Source of the DNA: Lewinellaceae bacterium
GTDB taxonomy: Bacteria > Bacteroidota > Bacteroidia > Chitinophagales > Saprospiraceae
NCBI GenBank assembly: GCA_020636155.1
Contig: JACJYM010000006.1
Location: 1-64,000 of the forward strand
Length of the DNA: 64,000 nucleotides
Direction of reading: 5' to 3'
Positions 1 to 9,091 of the stretch are shown piece by piece; position 1 is the stretch's first letter; each line of letters begins with the position of its first letter. The notes below the pieces were generated by a model. It was given only the letters and a program-made list of their open reading frames with translations, was not told the DNA's origin and made no database searches. A program made the position numbers and the translations under genes.

Positions 1-1131
1 TTTTTCAACACATTAAAAGCACTTTCTGATCAGGCAGGATCTATTCCATCTTTTTTATCGACACATCCTGATCCGGCTGATAGGAATCAAAATGTAGAAA
101 AATATGCAGCGGAGGTTCAGCAAGATTTGGGACTAAACCCTGCAAATCTTGAGATTAATAGAAATCAGTACCTAAAATTAATAGATGGCATCGTCTATGG
201 TGAGGATCCCACACAAGGATTTTTTGAATCAAACTATTTTTATCATCCGGGATTAAAATTTAAATTTCCCGTTCCAGCAGGGTGGAATACGGCCAATACA
301 CCTGCAATGGTACAGATGGCACCTAGTGATGGTAAGGCGGTTATTTTATTTGCTCTTGCAAGTGGTGCAAATCTTACGGATGCCGTGAATAAAGAGATTC
401 AAGACAATGGTCTTACCGTTGCGAGTAAGAACAATACGACAGTGAACGGTTACCCTGCGGTAGCCGTGGTTTCTACTCAGACGGGTCAAGCATCAGATGG
501 TTCTCAAGTCTCACTAAAAATATTGAGTTATTTTATTCAGTATAATAATATGATTTATAAATTTCATGGAATGAGCAATGCGGCCGATTACAATGTCTAT
601 TACAACTATTTTTTGAATACCATGAAAGGATTTAATACCTTGACGGATGCCAATAAATTGAATCGAAAACCGGATAGGATAAAAGTGGTAGAAGCAAAGT
701 CATCAGGTACATTTCAGTCAGCACTAAGTTCTTATGGGGTAGCCTCTACAGATTTCAACGAATTGGTTATTTTGAATGATATGGCTCTTAATGCACAGGT
801 AACAAAAGGGACTTTATTTAAAATTATTGAGAGAAACTCTCCTCAAACAGGTTCTAATACGACAAGTCCGACCACAGGCGGCAATGCCAACAATGGTACC
901 AATGTGCCATCTTCCACTACATCGCCGTCTAATACAGGTACTAATACGAGTACTAATACGGGTTCTAACACATCAGGAACTACGGTCATTAATAAAGGCA
1001 CAAATACGGAATCCAATACCACGGGGCAGGGCAGTAGCAATACGAATACTACATCCCCAACAAGCACGAATGCAGGTAAACCAACGAAAGTGGTGAAACC
1101 GAATAATTTGAAAAAGAGCGGAAATAAATAA
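1..1131 (+). CDS. C-terminal part of an M48-family metalloprotease (5' truncated by window edge)
   Basis: The frame is open from base 1, so the start lies outside the window; the TTG at 127 is internal. The first residues contain THPDPADR, the typical segment downstream of the HExxH zinc site in secreted M48 proteases of Bacteroidota, where it closes the catalytic domain. The zinc motif itself is not in the window. A globular region follows to about residue 275. The tail of about 90 residues is rich in Thr, Asn, Ser and Gly, built on short Asn-Thr repeats (bases 850-1070), and ends in a Lys-rich segment. The tail is probably a flexible linker. Family assignment rests on one motif and the overall layout, so it is fairly but not fully secure. 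Confidence 0.7.
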   Translation, partial: FFNTLKALSDQAGSIPSFLSTHPDPADRNQNVEKYAAEVQQDLGLNPANLEINRNQYLKLIDGIVYGEDPTQGFFESNYFYHPGLKFKFPVPAGWNTANTPAMVQMAPSDGKAVILFALASGANLTDAVNKEIQDNGLTVASKNNTTVNGYPAVAVVSTQTGQASDGSQVSLKILSYFIQYNNMIYKFHGMSNAADYNVYYNYFLNTMKGFNTLTDANKLNRKPDRIKVVEAKSSGTFQSALSSYGVASTDFNELVILNDMALNAQVTKGTLFKIIERNSPQTGSNTTSPTTGGNANNGTNVPSSTTSPSNTGTNTSTNTGSNTSGTTVINKGTNTESNTTGQGSSNTNTTSPTSTNAGKPTKVVKPNNLKKSGNK

Positions 1132-1152
1132 TCTAATTTTAAATAAAATTTC

Positions 1153-1182
1153 TTTGAAATTGAATTAACTGTTTTATATTTG
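1153..1182 (+). promoter_or_regulatory. Promoter of the tRNA-Gly gene
   Basis: TTTG at 1153-1156 and TATATTTG at 1175-1182 are 18 bp apart. They match the Bacteroidota minus-33 and minus-7 (TAnnTTTG) consensus. Transcription would start near 1189, about 27 nt before the tRNA. It may also drive the tRNA-Leu gene that follows. Confidence 0.65.
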
Positions 1183-1215
1183 CATCGCTTTAGGAAAACG
1201 ATCCTAAAATATTAA

Positions 1216-1288
1216 GCGAAAGTAGCTCAGCTGGTAGAGCACAACCTTGCCAAGGTTGGGGTCGCGAGTTCGAATCTCGTCTTTCGCT
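1216..1288 (+). tRNA. tRNA-Gly (anticodon GCC)
   Basis: The cloverleaf can be read directly. The acceptor stem is GCGAAAG/CTTTCGC, the D arm has AGCTCAGCTGGTAGAGC, the anticodon stem-loop is CAACC-TTGCCAA-GGTTG with anticodon GCC at 1249-1251, and the T arm has GTTCGAATC. CCA is not encoded. The D-arm and T-arm invariants are all present. Confidence 0.97.
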
Positions 1289-1340
1289 CTTCTTTTCTAA
1301 AATAAAATGTGTCAAGCATTTCTGCCGCAGGCAGGAATAG

Positions 1341-1425
1341 GCCCGGGTGGTGGAATTGGTAGACACGCAGGACTTAAAATCCTGTTCCTATTGCTGGAGT
1401 GCGGGTTCGATTCCCGCCCCGGGTA
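1341..1425 (+). tRNA. tRNA-Leu (anticodon TAA)
   Basis: This is a class II tRNA with a long variable arm. The acceptor is GCCCGGG/CCCGGGT (one G-U pair) with discriminator A at 1425. The anticodon stem CAGGA/TCCTG encloses CTTAAAA with anticodon TAA at 1375-1377. The T arm is GCGGG-TTCGATT-CCCGC. It lies 52 nt after the tRNA-Gly gene, so the two may be cotranscribed. Confidence 0.97.
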
Positions 1426-1465
1426 CTCTTAAAAAAATCAAATATTTTTCCTTTAATTTTTTAAA

Positions 1466-2869
1466 TCAACAATTCGGATTAATCACCGGAATGTTGATGG
1501 CTAGGCCTCCTTCTGAGGTTTCTTTGTATTTGAGATTCATGTCTTGAGCCGTATCCCACATGGTCTTGATGACCGTGTCAAACTTTACAATGGCTTTTTT
1601 TGCATCCCCCATGAGAGCGAGATTCGATGCTGTGATGGCTTTGATGGCTCCCATCGCATTGCGTTCGATGCAAGGGACTTGTACGAGTCCACCTATGGGG
1701 TCGCAGGTGAGACCGAGATGATGCTCCATGGCTATCTCTGCGGCCATGAGGCACTGTTCCGGTGTGCCTCCCATAACCTCGGTAAGACCCGCCGCCGCCA
1801 TCGATGAAGATACGCCAATCTCCGCTTGGCAGCCACCCACAGCAGCCGATATGGTCGCTCCTTGCTTGAACAAGCATCCAATCTGTCCACTCGTAAGAAA
1901 GAATTTATAAATGTCCTCCTCGCCTTTAAAATCACAGAAAAGCATATAGTACAACAGTACGGCAGGAATGACTCCTGCAGCTCCATTGGTAGGTGACGTG
2001 ACCACTCGGCTCATGGCCGCATTTTGTTCGTTGACGGCGAGGGCAAAGCAACTCACCCATTTATTTACCGCATGAAAATCTTTAGTGGCATCACTTATAG
2101 CTTTCAGCCACTCTGAGCGACCAAAGAATTCGCCATTGCCGATTAATTTTTCACTGAGGGTTTTTGCTCTTCGATTGACATTTAATCCCCCGGGAAGAGT
2201 GCCTTCTGTCGTGCAACCTTCGTAAACACACTGTAGCATGGTGTCAAAAATACGGGTAATATTTAATCGAATTTCAATATCTGGCATGAAGGATTTTTCA
2301 TTCTCGAATACGACGTCCGAAATGGCGGTACCCATGATGTCTGTATGTTCGATGAGGTCTTCTCCTGAAAAAATAGGATGAGGAAAACAATGGATCGTTG
2401 AGGTTTCTTCATGTATAAATTCACTTTCGATGAAACCACCTCCGACCGAAGCAAACAGTTCTTCCAATACTAAATCATTACTACCAAAAGCGAGGAATTT
2501 CAATGTGTTGGGATGCCGTTTGTGTTCATAAGATTCGAAGATTATATCCGATTTGGGGTTGAAATTTATAGGTTTTCCATCGATAATTAGGAGGTTATTG
2601 ATTTTTACTTCTTCGAGGATGATGCTAAGTTGGTGTGTGTCAATAGTCGTTGGGTCAAAGCCCAAAAGACCCAGTATGACGGCTTGATCGGTGGCATGAC
2701 CTCTGCCGGTTTTAGATAAAGAGCCGTAGAGGTGAATGGCGATTTTGTCATATTCTATGCCTATGAGTTTTTCTCTGAATTTCAAAGCTGCACGCCATGG
2801 CCCTAGTGTATGAGAACTTGAAGGACCAACCCCAATTTTGTAAATATCAAATATGCTTAATGGTTCCAA
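1466..2869 (-). CDS. sdaA: L-serine ammonia-lyase, iron-sulfur dependent, single chain
   Basis: The enzyme deaminates L-serine to pyruvate and ammonia with a [4Fe-4S] cluster. At 467 residues it has the length of the single-chain form, with the beta domain first and the catalytic alpha domain second. Residues 15-25 carry GPSSSHTLGPW, the family's N-terminal signature. The alpha domain contains SPTNGAAGVIPAVL, and the cluster cysteines sit in IGCLFKQGATIS, VGGCQAEIG, LTCDPIGGL and VPCIERNA. The ATG at 2869 follows a TATCTTTG box (2921-2928). It is transcribed alone; the next gene downstream on this strand is not in the window. Confidence 0.95.
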   Translation of the reverse strand: MEPLSIFDIYKIGVGPSSSHTLGPWRAALKFREKLIGIEYDKIAIHLYGSLSKTGRGHATDQAVILGLLGFDPTTIDTHQLSIILEEVKINNLLIIDGKPINFNPKSDIIFESYEHKRHPNTLKFLAFGSNDLVLEELFASVGGGFIESEFIHEETSTIHCFPHPIFSGEDLIEHTDIMGTAISDVVFENEKSFMPDIEIRLNITRIFDTMLQCVYEGCTTEGTLPGGLNVNRRAKTLSEKLIGNGEFFGRSEWLKAISDATKDFHAVNKWVSCFALAVNEQNAAMSRVVTSPTNGAAGVIPAVLLYYMLFCDFKGEEDIYKFFLTSGQIGCLFKQGATISAAVGGCQAEIGVSSSMAAAGLTEVMGGTPEQCLMAAEIAMEHHLGLTCDPIGGLVQVPCIERNAMGAIKAITASNLALMGDAKKAIVKFDTVIKTMWDTAQDMNLKYKETSEGGLAINIPVINPNC

Positions 2870-2920
2870 TTTTTGATGTTCCCCATGTTTAGTTTGTTAT
2901 TGAAAATTATTTTATCGACG

Positions 2921-2928
2921 CAAAGATA
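2921..2928 (-). promoter_or_regulatory. Minus-7 box upstream of serine dehydratase
   Basis: The minus strand reads TATCTTTG, matching TAnnTTTG. It would place the transcript start about 45 nt before the ATG. No convincing TTG minus-33 element stands at the usual distance. Confidence 0.4.
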
Positions 2929-2997
2929 CTTTTTAGTCTCATTGCTCGTATTTGATAAAAATTGAGGTTTTAAAGGCCAAAAAATGAAGTGGCGATA

Positions 2998-4119
2998 CTA
3001 GTTTGTTTTTTTGTAGTTAAGGACTGCCCAAATATTGAAAAAGGCTGCCATAATACTCACCACAATAAAATCAAATTGCAATTCGTGAATAGTGCTGCCC
3101 TTTAAAATAACCCTTCTCATCACGTCGATAAAATAGGTGACAGGATTGAGTTTTGTGATAAATTGAGCCCATTCAGGCATGCTTTCAATTGGTGTAAATA
3201 GACCACTCATAAGAATGAAAATCATCATTAGAAAAAAGGTCAGCGACATGGACTGTTGTTGAGTACTACTATAAGTTGAAATCAATAGGCCTATCCCTAG
3301 CGCAGCTACTAAATAAATGGCTAAAAAAGCATAGAGAGGGAAGTATGATCCGATAGGAATAATGCCATAAATGCCTCGTGCTACGACAAATAATCCCACG
3401 CTAAATACAAATATTCCGATGAGCCAAAAAGGGATTAGCTTACCGAGAATAAAATATTGCTTTTTAATAGGAGTCACATTAATTTGCTCGATGGTGCCTA
3501 TTTCTTTTTCTTTCACAATATTGAGTGAACACATATAGACGCCGACCATGGTAACTAATATCCCCAATATGCCGGGTACCATAAAAAAGGTATATTTCAT
3601 ATATTTATTGTACCAAAATCTAGATTCTACATGCATGCCTTCTTTAATTTCCTGACCGTTATAATGAAGCCATTTTTGCCTGATTTTTTGATTGTAATTG
3701 GAGATGATCTGCATCAGATAAGCACTTCCTACTCCAGCTTTGACACCATTAATAGCATTGGTGGAAACCAAAAGAGAAGAGGCGGATAATTTTCCGATAT
3801 TTTTTTCAAAATCATGAGGTATTTCTAAGATAATATCGGATTGATCCTTTTCAAAATTTTTAAAGGCAGACTGGTAATCTTGACCATAATCGTTAAGAAC
3901 GAAATACCCTGAGGAGATAATTTTATGTGTCAGTTCTCGAGAATAACTGCTGTGGTCATGATCCACAATCGATATATTGATATTCTTAATTTCATAGTCA
4001 GCTGCCATAGGCAATATCAATAACTGAATGATAGGCATAAGGAAAATCATAGGAAGAATGGCCTTGTTCCTAAATATCTGCTTAAATTCTTTTTGTAATA
4101 AAAATATTAAAGTCCTCAT
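2998..4119 (-). CDS. ABC-2 type transporter permease (second of pair)
   Basis: This is an inner-membrane permease of the ABC2_membrane family, like E. coli YbhR/YhhJ. One N-terminal membrane segment (about residues 20-40) is followed by a large periplasmic domain, then five hydrophobic segments between about 175 and 370. The motif NIVKEKEIGTIEQINVTPI, just after the second hydrophobic segment, is a family hallmark. The ATG overlaps the stop of the preceding permease by 4 nt. It is the last gene of the efflux operon and should form a heterodimer with its neighbour. Confidence 0.88.
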   Translation of the reverse strand: MRTLIFLLQKEFKQIFRNKAILPMIFLMPIIQLLILPMAADYEIKNINISIVDHDHSSYSRELTHKIISSGYFVLNDYGQDYQSAFKNFEKDQSDIILEIPHDFEKNIGKLSASSLLVSTNAINGVKAGVGSAYLMQIISNYNQKIRQKWLHYNGQEIKEGMHVESRFWYNKYMKYTFFMVPGILGILVTMVGVYMCSLNIVKEKEIGTIEQINVTPIKKQYFILGKLIPFWLIGIFVFSVGLFVVARGIYGIIPIGSYFPLYAFLAIYLVAALGIGLLISTYSSTQQQSMSLTFFLMMIFILMSGLFTPIESMPEWAQFITKLNPVTYFIDVMRRVILKGSTIHELQFDFIVVSIMAAFFNIWAVLNYKKTN

Positions 4120-5225
4120 TCTAATCGTGTTTTGAACTTTTTAAGACTCAATGCGAGCAAGAAGATGGCCATTCCCATCAATACCAGCATTTCTTTCCAT
4201 ATACTTGCAAAACCTAAGCCTTTTATGACCACATCTTTGACGATGATAAAATACCAGCGAGAGGGTACTATGTTGCTCACGATTTGCAAGGGAAGTGGCA
4301 TGTTTTCAATGGGGAACATAAACCCTGTAAAGAGTATGGTCGGCATGAGCATTCCCATCAAGGATATAAGCATGGCGGCCTCTTGTGAATTCGTAACATT
4401 GGATATCAATAATCCTAAGGCTAGGGCTGTTAAAATGAGAATGCTGCTCGCCAAATACAATAAAAATAAACTGCCATTGATGGGCATATCCAAGAGGTAG
4501 GTGCTGAGAAGAAGAATTACGGTCAAGTTCACGATAGACAACAAGAAGTAGGGAATTGCTTTGGAGATGATGATAATCAAGGGATTAGTAGGGGAGACGA
4601 GTAGAATTTCCATTGTTCCCAATTCTTTTTCCCTCACAATGGATACGCTGGTCATCAAAACACAGACCAATAGCAGTACGAGTGACATAACTCCTGGTAC
4701 GAAGTTATAAGCCCCTTTGAGTTCGGGATTATACATCATTCTGATGGAAGTGTCTATAGTGTAAGGTATCAGTATCACATTATTTGACATTTCTTTTTGA
4801 AAATCATAGAGAATATTGGTCGCATAGACTACCAAGGTATTGGAAGTATTAGGATCACTGGCATCGGCGGTTAATAGCACGGTGGATTTGCCTTGATGAA
4901 TGAGATCCCCCTCAAAATTTTCAGGAAGTGTGATGATCAGCTTGACTTTTGATTCTCTGAATATTTGATTGTAATCATGGTCATCATAAATTACTTCTTT
5001 GAGGAGAAAATTATTATTGGCACGGAACTTTTCAATAAGTTTTTCTGAAGTTTTATTGTTGGAATAATCACAAATGATTAATTCACTATTTTTTATCTCA
5101 TTGGTCAGGGCGAATCCAAATAGTAATATTTGAACAATCGGCATCCCAAATAGCAAGATGAGGGTTTTCGAATCCCTAAAGACGTGATAAAATTCTTTTT
5201 TAATATAGGCAAGTAGTTGTCTCAT
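4116..5225 (-). CDS. ABC-2 type transporter permease (first of pair)
   Basis: The fold is the same as the next gene's: an N-terminal membrane helix, a periplasmic domain, then five membrane segments with SIVREKELGTMEILLVSP. It resembles E. coli YbhS. I start it at the ATG at 5225 (MRQLLAYIKKEF), which has a standard family N-terminus and lies 2 nt after the upstream ATPase stop. A longer in-frame version reaching 5369 would lie inside the ATPase gene and adds residues unlike the family. It is translationally coupled to the downstream permease. Confidence 0.88.
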   Translation of the reverse strand: MRQLLAYIKKEFYHVFRDSKTLILLFGMPIVQILLFGFALTNEIKNSELIICDYSNNKTSEKLIEKFRANNNFLLKEVIYDDHDYNQIFRESKVKLIITLPENFEGDLIHQGKSTVLLTADASDPNTSNTLVVYATNILYDFQKEMSNNVILIPYTIDTSIRMMYNPELKGAYNFVPGVMSLVLLLVCVLMTSVSIVREKELGTMEILLVSPTNPLIIIISKAIPYFLLSIVNLTVILLLSTYLLDMPINGSLFLLYLASSILILTALALGLLISNVTNSQEAAMLISLMGMLMPTILFTGFMFPIENMPLPLQIVSNIVPSRWYFIIVKDVVIKGLGFASIWKEMLVLMGMAIFLLALSLKKFKTRLE

Positions 5226-5227
5226 AA

Positions 5228-5974
5228 TTAGTCCGCCGATCTTGTGGCTGCTCTTGCCAATTGATAAAAAACCTGATCCATAGATTGAGCATGGTAGGTG
5301 TCTTTTAAGCCTTGAGGAGTATCTAGCGCTTCTATTTTTCCATCGACCATCATCGAAACACGGTGACAATATTCTGCTTCGTCCATATAATGGGTCGTCA
5401 CGAAGACAGTAATATTTTTGTCAGATGCGGCATAGATCATATCCCAAAATTGTCGTCTCGTTACGGGGTCAACACCTCCTGTTGGTTCATCTAAAAATAC
5501 GACTTTTGGCTCGTGGATGATTGCGACAGAAAATGCCAATTTTTGTTTCCATCCCAGAGGAAGAGAACCTACTAATTTATTGGCTTCGGCATTCAATCCC
5601 AATGTGTTGATAAGTTCTTCTGATTTTCGTTTGATGGTTTTTATATCCAATCCATAGACTCCGGCAAAAAACCTAATATTTTCCTTAACCGTTAGATCTT
5701 CGTAAAGTGAAAATTTTTGGCTCATATAGCCAATGTTTTTTTTGATGTCTTCTGTATTTGTGTAAATGTCATAACCAGCAATTTGGGCATCTCCGGAAGT
5801 AGGCGTCGAAAGCCCACAAAGCATTCGCATCGCCGTCGTCTTCCCAGCACCATTGGCACCCAAAAATCCAAATATCTCTCCCTGATATACTTCAAAACTG
5901 ATGTTGTCCACGGCAATAAAGTCACCGAATGCTTTAACCAAATTTTCTACCTTGATGACAATCTTTTTCTCCAT
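5228..5974 (-). CDS. ABC transporter ATP-binding protein (second nucleotide-binding subunit)
   Basis: This is the ATPase of a YbhF-type drug exporter, about 248 residues. Walker A is GANGAGKTT, Walker B is VVFLDEPTGGVDP, and the H-loop is VTTHYMDEAE. The signature region is LPLGWKQKL instead of LSGGQ, a variant seen in the C-terminal half of fused YbhF-like proteins. The ATG at 5974 overlaps the upstream TGA by one base; the longer in-frame start at 6001 is inside the upstream gene. With the preceding ATPase it makes the two halves that are one fused chain in E. coli. Confidence 0.92.
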   Translation of the reverse strand: MEKKIVIKVENLVKAFGDFIAVDNISFEVYQGEIFGFLGANGAGKTTAMRMLCGLSTPTSGDAQIAGYDIYTNTEDIKKNIGYMSQKFSLYEDLTVKENIRFFAGVYGLDIKTIKRKSEELINTLGLNAEANKLVGSLPLGWKQKLAFSVAIIHEPKVVFLDEPTGGVDPVTRRQFWDMIYAASDKNITVFVTTHYMDEAEYCHRVSMMVDGKIEALDTPQGLKDTYHAQSMDQVFYQLARAATRSAD

Positions 5975-6891
5975 CACTTTTGCATAAGTTGAATGAAACA
6001 ATCCTCAATGGTCGGTTCTATCGGCTTGATTTCGATATTTTGATTACCCAGTTGTATCATGTCTTGTTTTAGATCAGGAATATCCTTCGCATAGGTGTCG
6101 TTTACGAAGCATATATGGTGATAATCGCCAAAGGTATTGCACGAAGAAATTAAGCTTGAACTCCGCAAGTCCTTGAGGAGCTTTCCCATATTGTCGGCTC
6201 TCGCAGCAAAAAGTGGATACGGATATTTATCGATGATGCCTTGTGGTGTATCGATGCTCATAATCGACCCATTCTGAATCAGCGCAATGCGTTCGCAGAG
6301 CATCGCCTCGTCCATATAGGGAGTTGACACCAAAATGGTGATGCCTTGTTTTTTTAGATTTTTTAGCATCTCCCAAAATTCCTTTCTCGATACCGCATCT
6401 ACTCCAGTGGTTGGCTCATCGAGAAGTAGAATGGTAGGTCGGTGAATAAGAGCACAACACAAAGCTAATTTTTGTTTCATCCCACCCGATAATTGGCCAG
6501 CTCGTCTGTTTTTAAACGGTTCGATCTGGACATAAATGTCTTTGATTAAGTCGTAATTCTCTTTAATAGTGGTATTGAAAAGGGTGGCAAAAAAGTCTAG
6601 GTTTTCCTCAATCGTTAAATCTTGATACAGAGAAAATTTGCCGGGCATATAACCCAATAATTTTCTAATTTGCTTGTATGATTTGACCACATCAAAACCA
6701 TGGAGAGATGCACTGCCTTCGTCGGGAAGCAATAAGGTGGCAAGGATTCTGAATAAGCTGGTCTTGCCTGCGCCATCTGGTCCAATTAATCCAAAAAGTT
6801 CACCTGAATTGACTTCAAATGAGATGTCCGACAATGCCAATACTTTCTTCTTGTCGTAAGATTTACTAATATTTTTAACGATGACTTCCAT
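5974..6891 (-). CDS. ABC transporter ATP-binding protein (first nucleotide-binding subunit)
   Basis: This ATPase of 305 residues corresponds to the N-terminal half of YbhF-like exporters. Walker A is GPDGAGKTS, the signature is LSGGMKQKL, and Walker B is ILLLDEPTTGVD. The H-loop reads VSTPYMDEA, with Pro where the switch His is expected. A C-terminal extension of about 80 residues follows the ATPase core. It starts 2 nt after the HlyD gene. The degenerate H-loop here and degenerate signature in its partner suggest an asymmetric heterodimer. Confidence 0.92.
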   Translation of the reverse strand: MEVIVKNISKSYDKKKVLALSDISFEVNSGELFGLIGPDGAGKTSLFRILATLLLPDEGSASLHGFDVVKSYKQIRKLLGYMPGKFSLYQDLTIEENLDFFATLFNTTIKENYDLIKDIYVQIEPFKNRRAGQLSGGMKQKLALCCALIHRPTILLLDEPTTGVDAVSRKEFWEMLKNLKKQGITILVSTPYMDEAMLCERIALIQNGSIMSIDTPQGIIDKYPYPLFAARADNMGKLLKDLRSSSLISSCNTFGDYHHICFVNDTYAKDIPDLKQDMIQLGNQNIEIKPIEPTIEDCFIQLMQK

Positions 6892-6893
6892 TC

Positions 6894-7796
6894 TTATTTA
6901 AACATGACTTCACCATACATGCCTATCTTTAATAGCCCCTTTGGATTGTCCACTTGTATCTTGATAGCATAGACTCGATTTGCTCGTTCGTCTTTGGTCT
7001 GAATGGTTTTGGGAGTAAATTCTGCTTCGTTACTAATCCAAATTATTTCTCCTGATGATTGGTTATATCCACCATTGCCATCGTCAGTCAGCACAGTGAC
7101 TTTTTGATTGAGAGTAATCTGTGCTAGTTGATTTCCTGACACGTAGGCACGAAGTTCCAAGACACCTAAATCTGCTATTTTGTACAATGGTTTTCCGGGT
7201 GCCATCATTTCTTCAGCCATGGCATATTTGGTTAATACAGTCCCTTTTACTGGGTTGATAATATGGCATCTTTCAATTTCTTCGTTCAGAATTGATAATT
7301 GAGTCAGAAGAGCTTGTGACTCCTTAGTTATACCGGCATTGGCAATGTTTAAAGTCGATTTCTGAGCACTTATTTGATCATTAATCAAGTTTATTTGAGC
7401 ATTGATATCATCCAGTTGTTTTGGAGTCGCGGCATCACCTTTTAAGAGATTTTCGATTCTTTTCTTTTCATATTCTGCTTTTGACAATTGCGATTGCAAA
7501 GCCGAAAGTTGGACGACGACATTTGGTCTTTTACTCAGGATAGCACTTGATTGTGCTACGAGTTGATTCTTTTTCAAAGCAAGAAGAGTCGTGTCGATGA
7601 GTCCGATTTTTTCACCAATTTCGAGATGATCGCCTTCTTCCATACGAAATTCCTGTAGAATACCCATGCTTTGAGACGAAATGATGGTTTCCTCGGCTTC
7701 AAAAATCCCGGTTGCATCATATTTTTCCTCTTTTGGACGGCATGAAGAGATTATAATGACCAGAATAAGAGTTGAAAGTGATATTGCTTTTTTCAT
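6894..7796 (-). CDS. HlyD-family periplasmic adaptor lipoprotein (YbhG-like)
   Basis: This is a membrane-fusion protein linking the ABC-2 exporter to TolC. A lipoprotein signal peptide ends at SSC, putting the lipidated Cys near residue 19. A biotinyl-lipoyl half domain (about 40-75) follows, then a coiled-coil hairpin rich in Leu, Gln and Lys (about 80-170), the second lipoyl half with GTVLTKYAMAEEMM, and a beta-barrel domain. It sits 5 nt after the TolC gene. Confidence 0.9.
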   Translation of the reverse strand: MKKAISLSTLILVIIISSCRPKEEKYDATGIFEAEETIISSQSMGILQEFRMEEGDHLEIGEKIGLIDTTLLALKKNQLVAQSSAILSKRPNVVVQLSALQSQLSKAEYEKKRIENLLKGDAATPKQLDDINAQINLINDQISAQKSTLNIANAGITKESQALLTQLSILNEEIERCHIINPVKGTVLTKYAMAEEMMAPGKPLYKIADLGVLELRAYVSGNQLAQITLNQKVTVLTDDGNGGYNQSSGEIIWISNEAEFTPKTIQTKDERANRVYAIKIQVDNPKGLLKIGMYGEVMFK

Positions 7797-7801
7797 CTTT
7801 G

Positions 7802-9073
7802 TTAATTGGTTTGAATGTTTCCGTAAGTATTTCTAAGTTTATATTGACTGGAAAGAAGCAGCATTTCATGAAGTACTTTCCCCAATCTTGCACTTTCTAG
7901 ATCATTGAGTCTGACAATATAATCACTTGTGGAAATGGTTCCATATTTCAATTGATTGAGGCTAGTTTCTAGAATGGTTTCATAGTCGGCAATGATGTCT
8001 TGGTCACTTATGAGTTGTTCCTGATATTGTTTTATTTCCGATTCTACTTGTATTTTTCTGAGTTCAATATTTCTCAAGAAAGATTGACGTTGAATATCTA
8101 GTTTGTTTTTGGATACATCGATCATTTCTTTCTCTGTCTTTGTAGAATTTAAGCTGTTAAAACTCCATTGAGCTTTGAGACCAAAAATGTAATATGGGTC
8201 AAAACTATCGCTTAAAAAATTGAGTGCTGGACGTCCAATTCCTGCTTGTAAGAATAATCCTGCCACAGGTAATTTTTGATTGTCAATAATTTTCTTTTGG
8301 GCATTCATAGCGTTGGTACTTGCATCTATGGCACTCAATTCTGGTCTATTAATTGAATTGTTTTCATAGAGAGGTGTAGGTATTTCTAATTTGCTAAATT
8401 TCTCAATTTCTTTTCCGGTCATTATACTTAGCATGCGTAGTAATTGCTGTTTTTGGATTTGTGCTTCGCCTATTTTCTGTTCTAGTTTCTTTAATTGCAC
8501 CTGTAAGATGGCCAGATTACTTTTTAAGGCAACACCATTCTCGATGGCTGCTTCTGTGCTTTTTATCGCCGTCGAAATATTGGATTTCGATAATTCTAAT
8601 TGTTCTAACTGCTTATCAATCAATAAGGTGCCAAAAAATAAATCCTCTATTTTCTCATAAATTTTATAAATTTCAACATCCAGATTTTTTGCTTCTGCAA
8701 CGGCATTGGCATTTTTTAGACTTTTAATATCATCTGAAATTAAAAGAGCCGTAAGGGGTTGTGAGATTTCTGTGTACAATTTATACTGGTCTTTGCCCGG
8801 GGTAGGAATGTTGAATTGCGGTAATTCAATTGGTAGCTTTGTGACATCCGACTGATAGCTTGCTGAGAGTCCAAAATTAATTTGCAGTTGTTTTTGTTGA
8901 TTTACTTTTTCGATATCCAGTTCATGTAATTGATTTATTAAATCATACTGCTTTATGGCAGGATAATTTTGTTTTGACCAGATATAACAACTGTCAATAC
9001 TTACGGATTGCCCTTGCAGGATACTGAAACTTATACCATAGATTACAAAAAATAAAAGAGTAAAATGTTTCAT
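7802..9073 (-). CDS. TolC-family outer membrane efflux protein
   Basis: The protein has 423 residues with a Sec signal peptide ending near GQS. Two TolC-like repeats are dominated by long amphipathic helices, and it ends with a typical SSQYKLRNTYGNIQ segment. It forms the outer-membrane exit duct for the downstream adaptor and ABC exporter. The gap to the TetR gene is 18 nt and to the adaptor 5 nt, so all seven genes form one transcription unit. Confidence 0.9.
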   Translation of the reverse strand: MKHFTLLFFVIYGISFSILQGQSVSIDSCYIWSKQNYPAIKQYDLINQLHELDIEKVNQQKQLQINFGLSASYQSDVTKLPIELPQFNIPTPGKDQYKLYTEISQPLTALLISDDIKSLKNANAVAEAKNLDVEIYKIYEKIEDLFFGTLLIDKQLEQLELSKSNISTAIKSTEAAIENGVALKSNLAILQVQLKKLEQKIGEAQIQKQQLLRMLSIMTGKEIEKFSKLEIPTPLYENNSINRPELSAIDASTNAMNAQKKIIDNQKLPVAGLFLQAGIGRPALNFLSDSFDPYYIFGLKAQWSFNSLNSTKTEKEMIDVSKNKLDIQRQSFLRNIELRKIQVESEIKQYQEQLISDQDIIADYETILETSLNQLKYGTISTSDYIVRLNDLESARLGKVLHEMLLLSSQYKLRNTYGNIQTN

Positions 9074-9091
9074 AAGATATTAAACAATTGA

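Noticed and set aside
850..1070. Short repeats as a CRISPR array
   Set aside because: Repeats are in-frame codon repeats of 6-12 nt with no unique spacers.
827..1096. Long overlapping frames on both strands in the M48 gene's tail
   Set aside because: They arise from the repetitive Asn/Thr codons of the real frame.
1347..1547. A plus-strand frame beginning inside tRNA-Leu
   Set aside because: It starts in the tRNA and overlaps the serine dehydratase 3' end.
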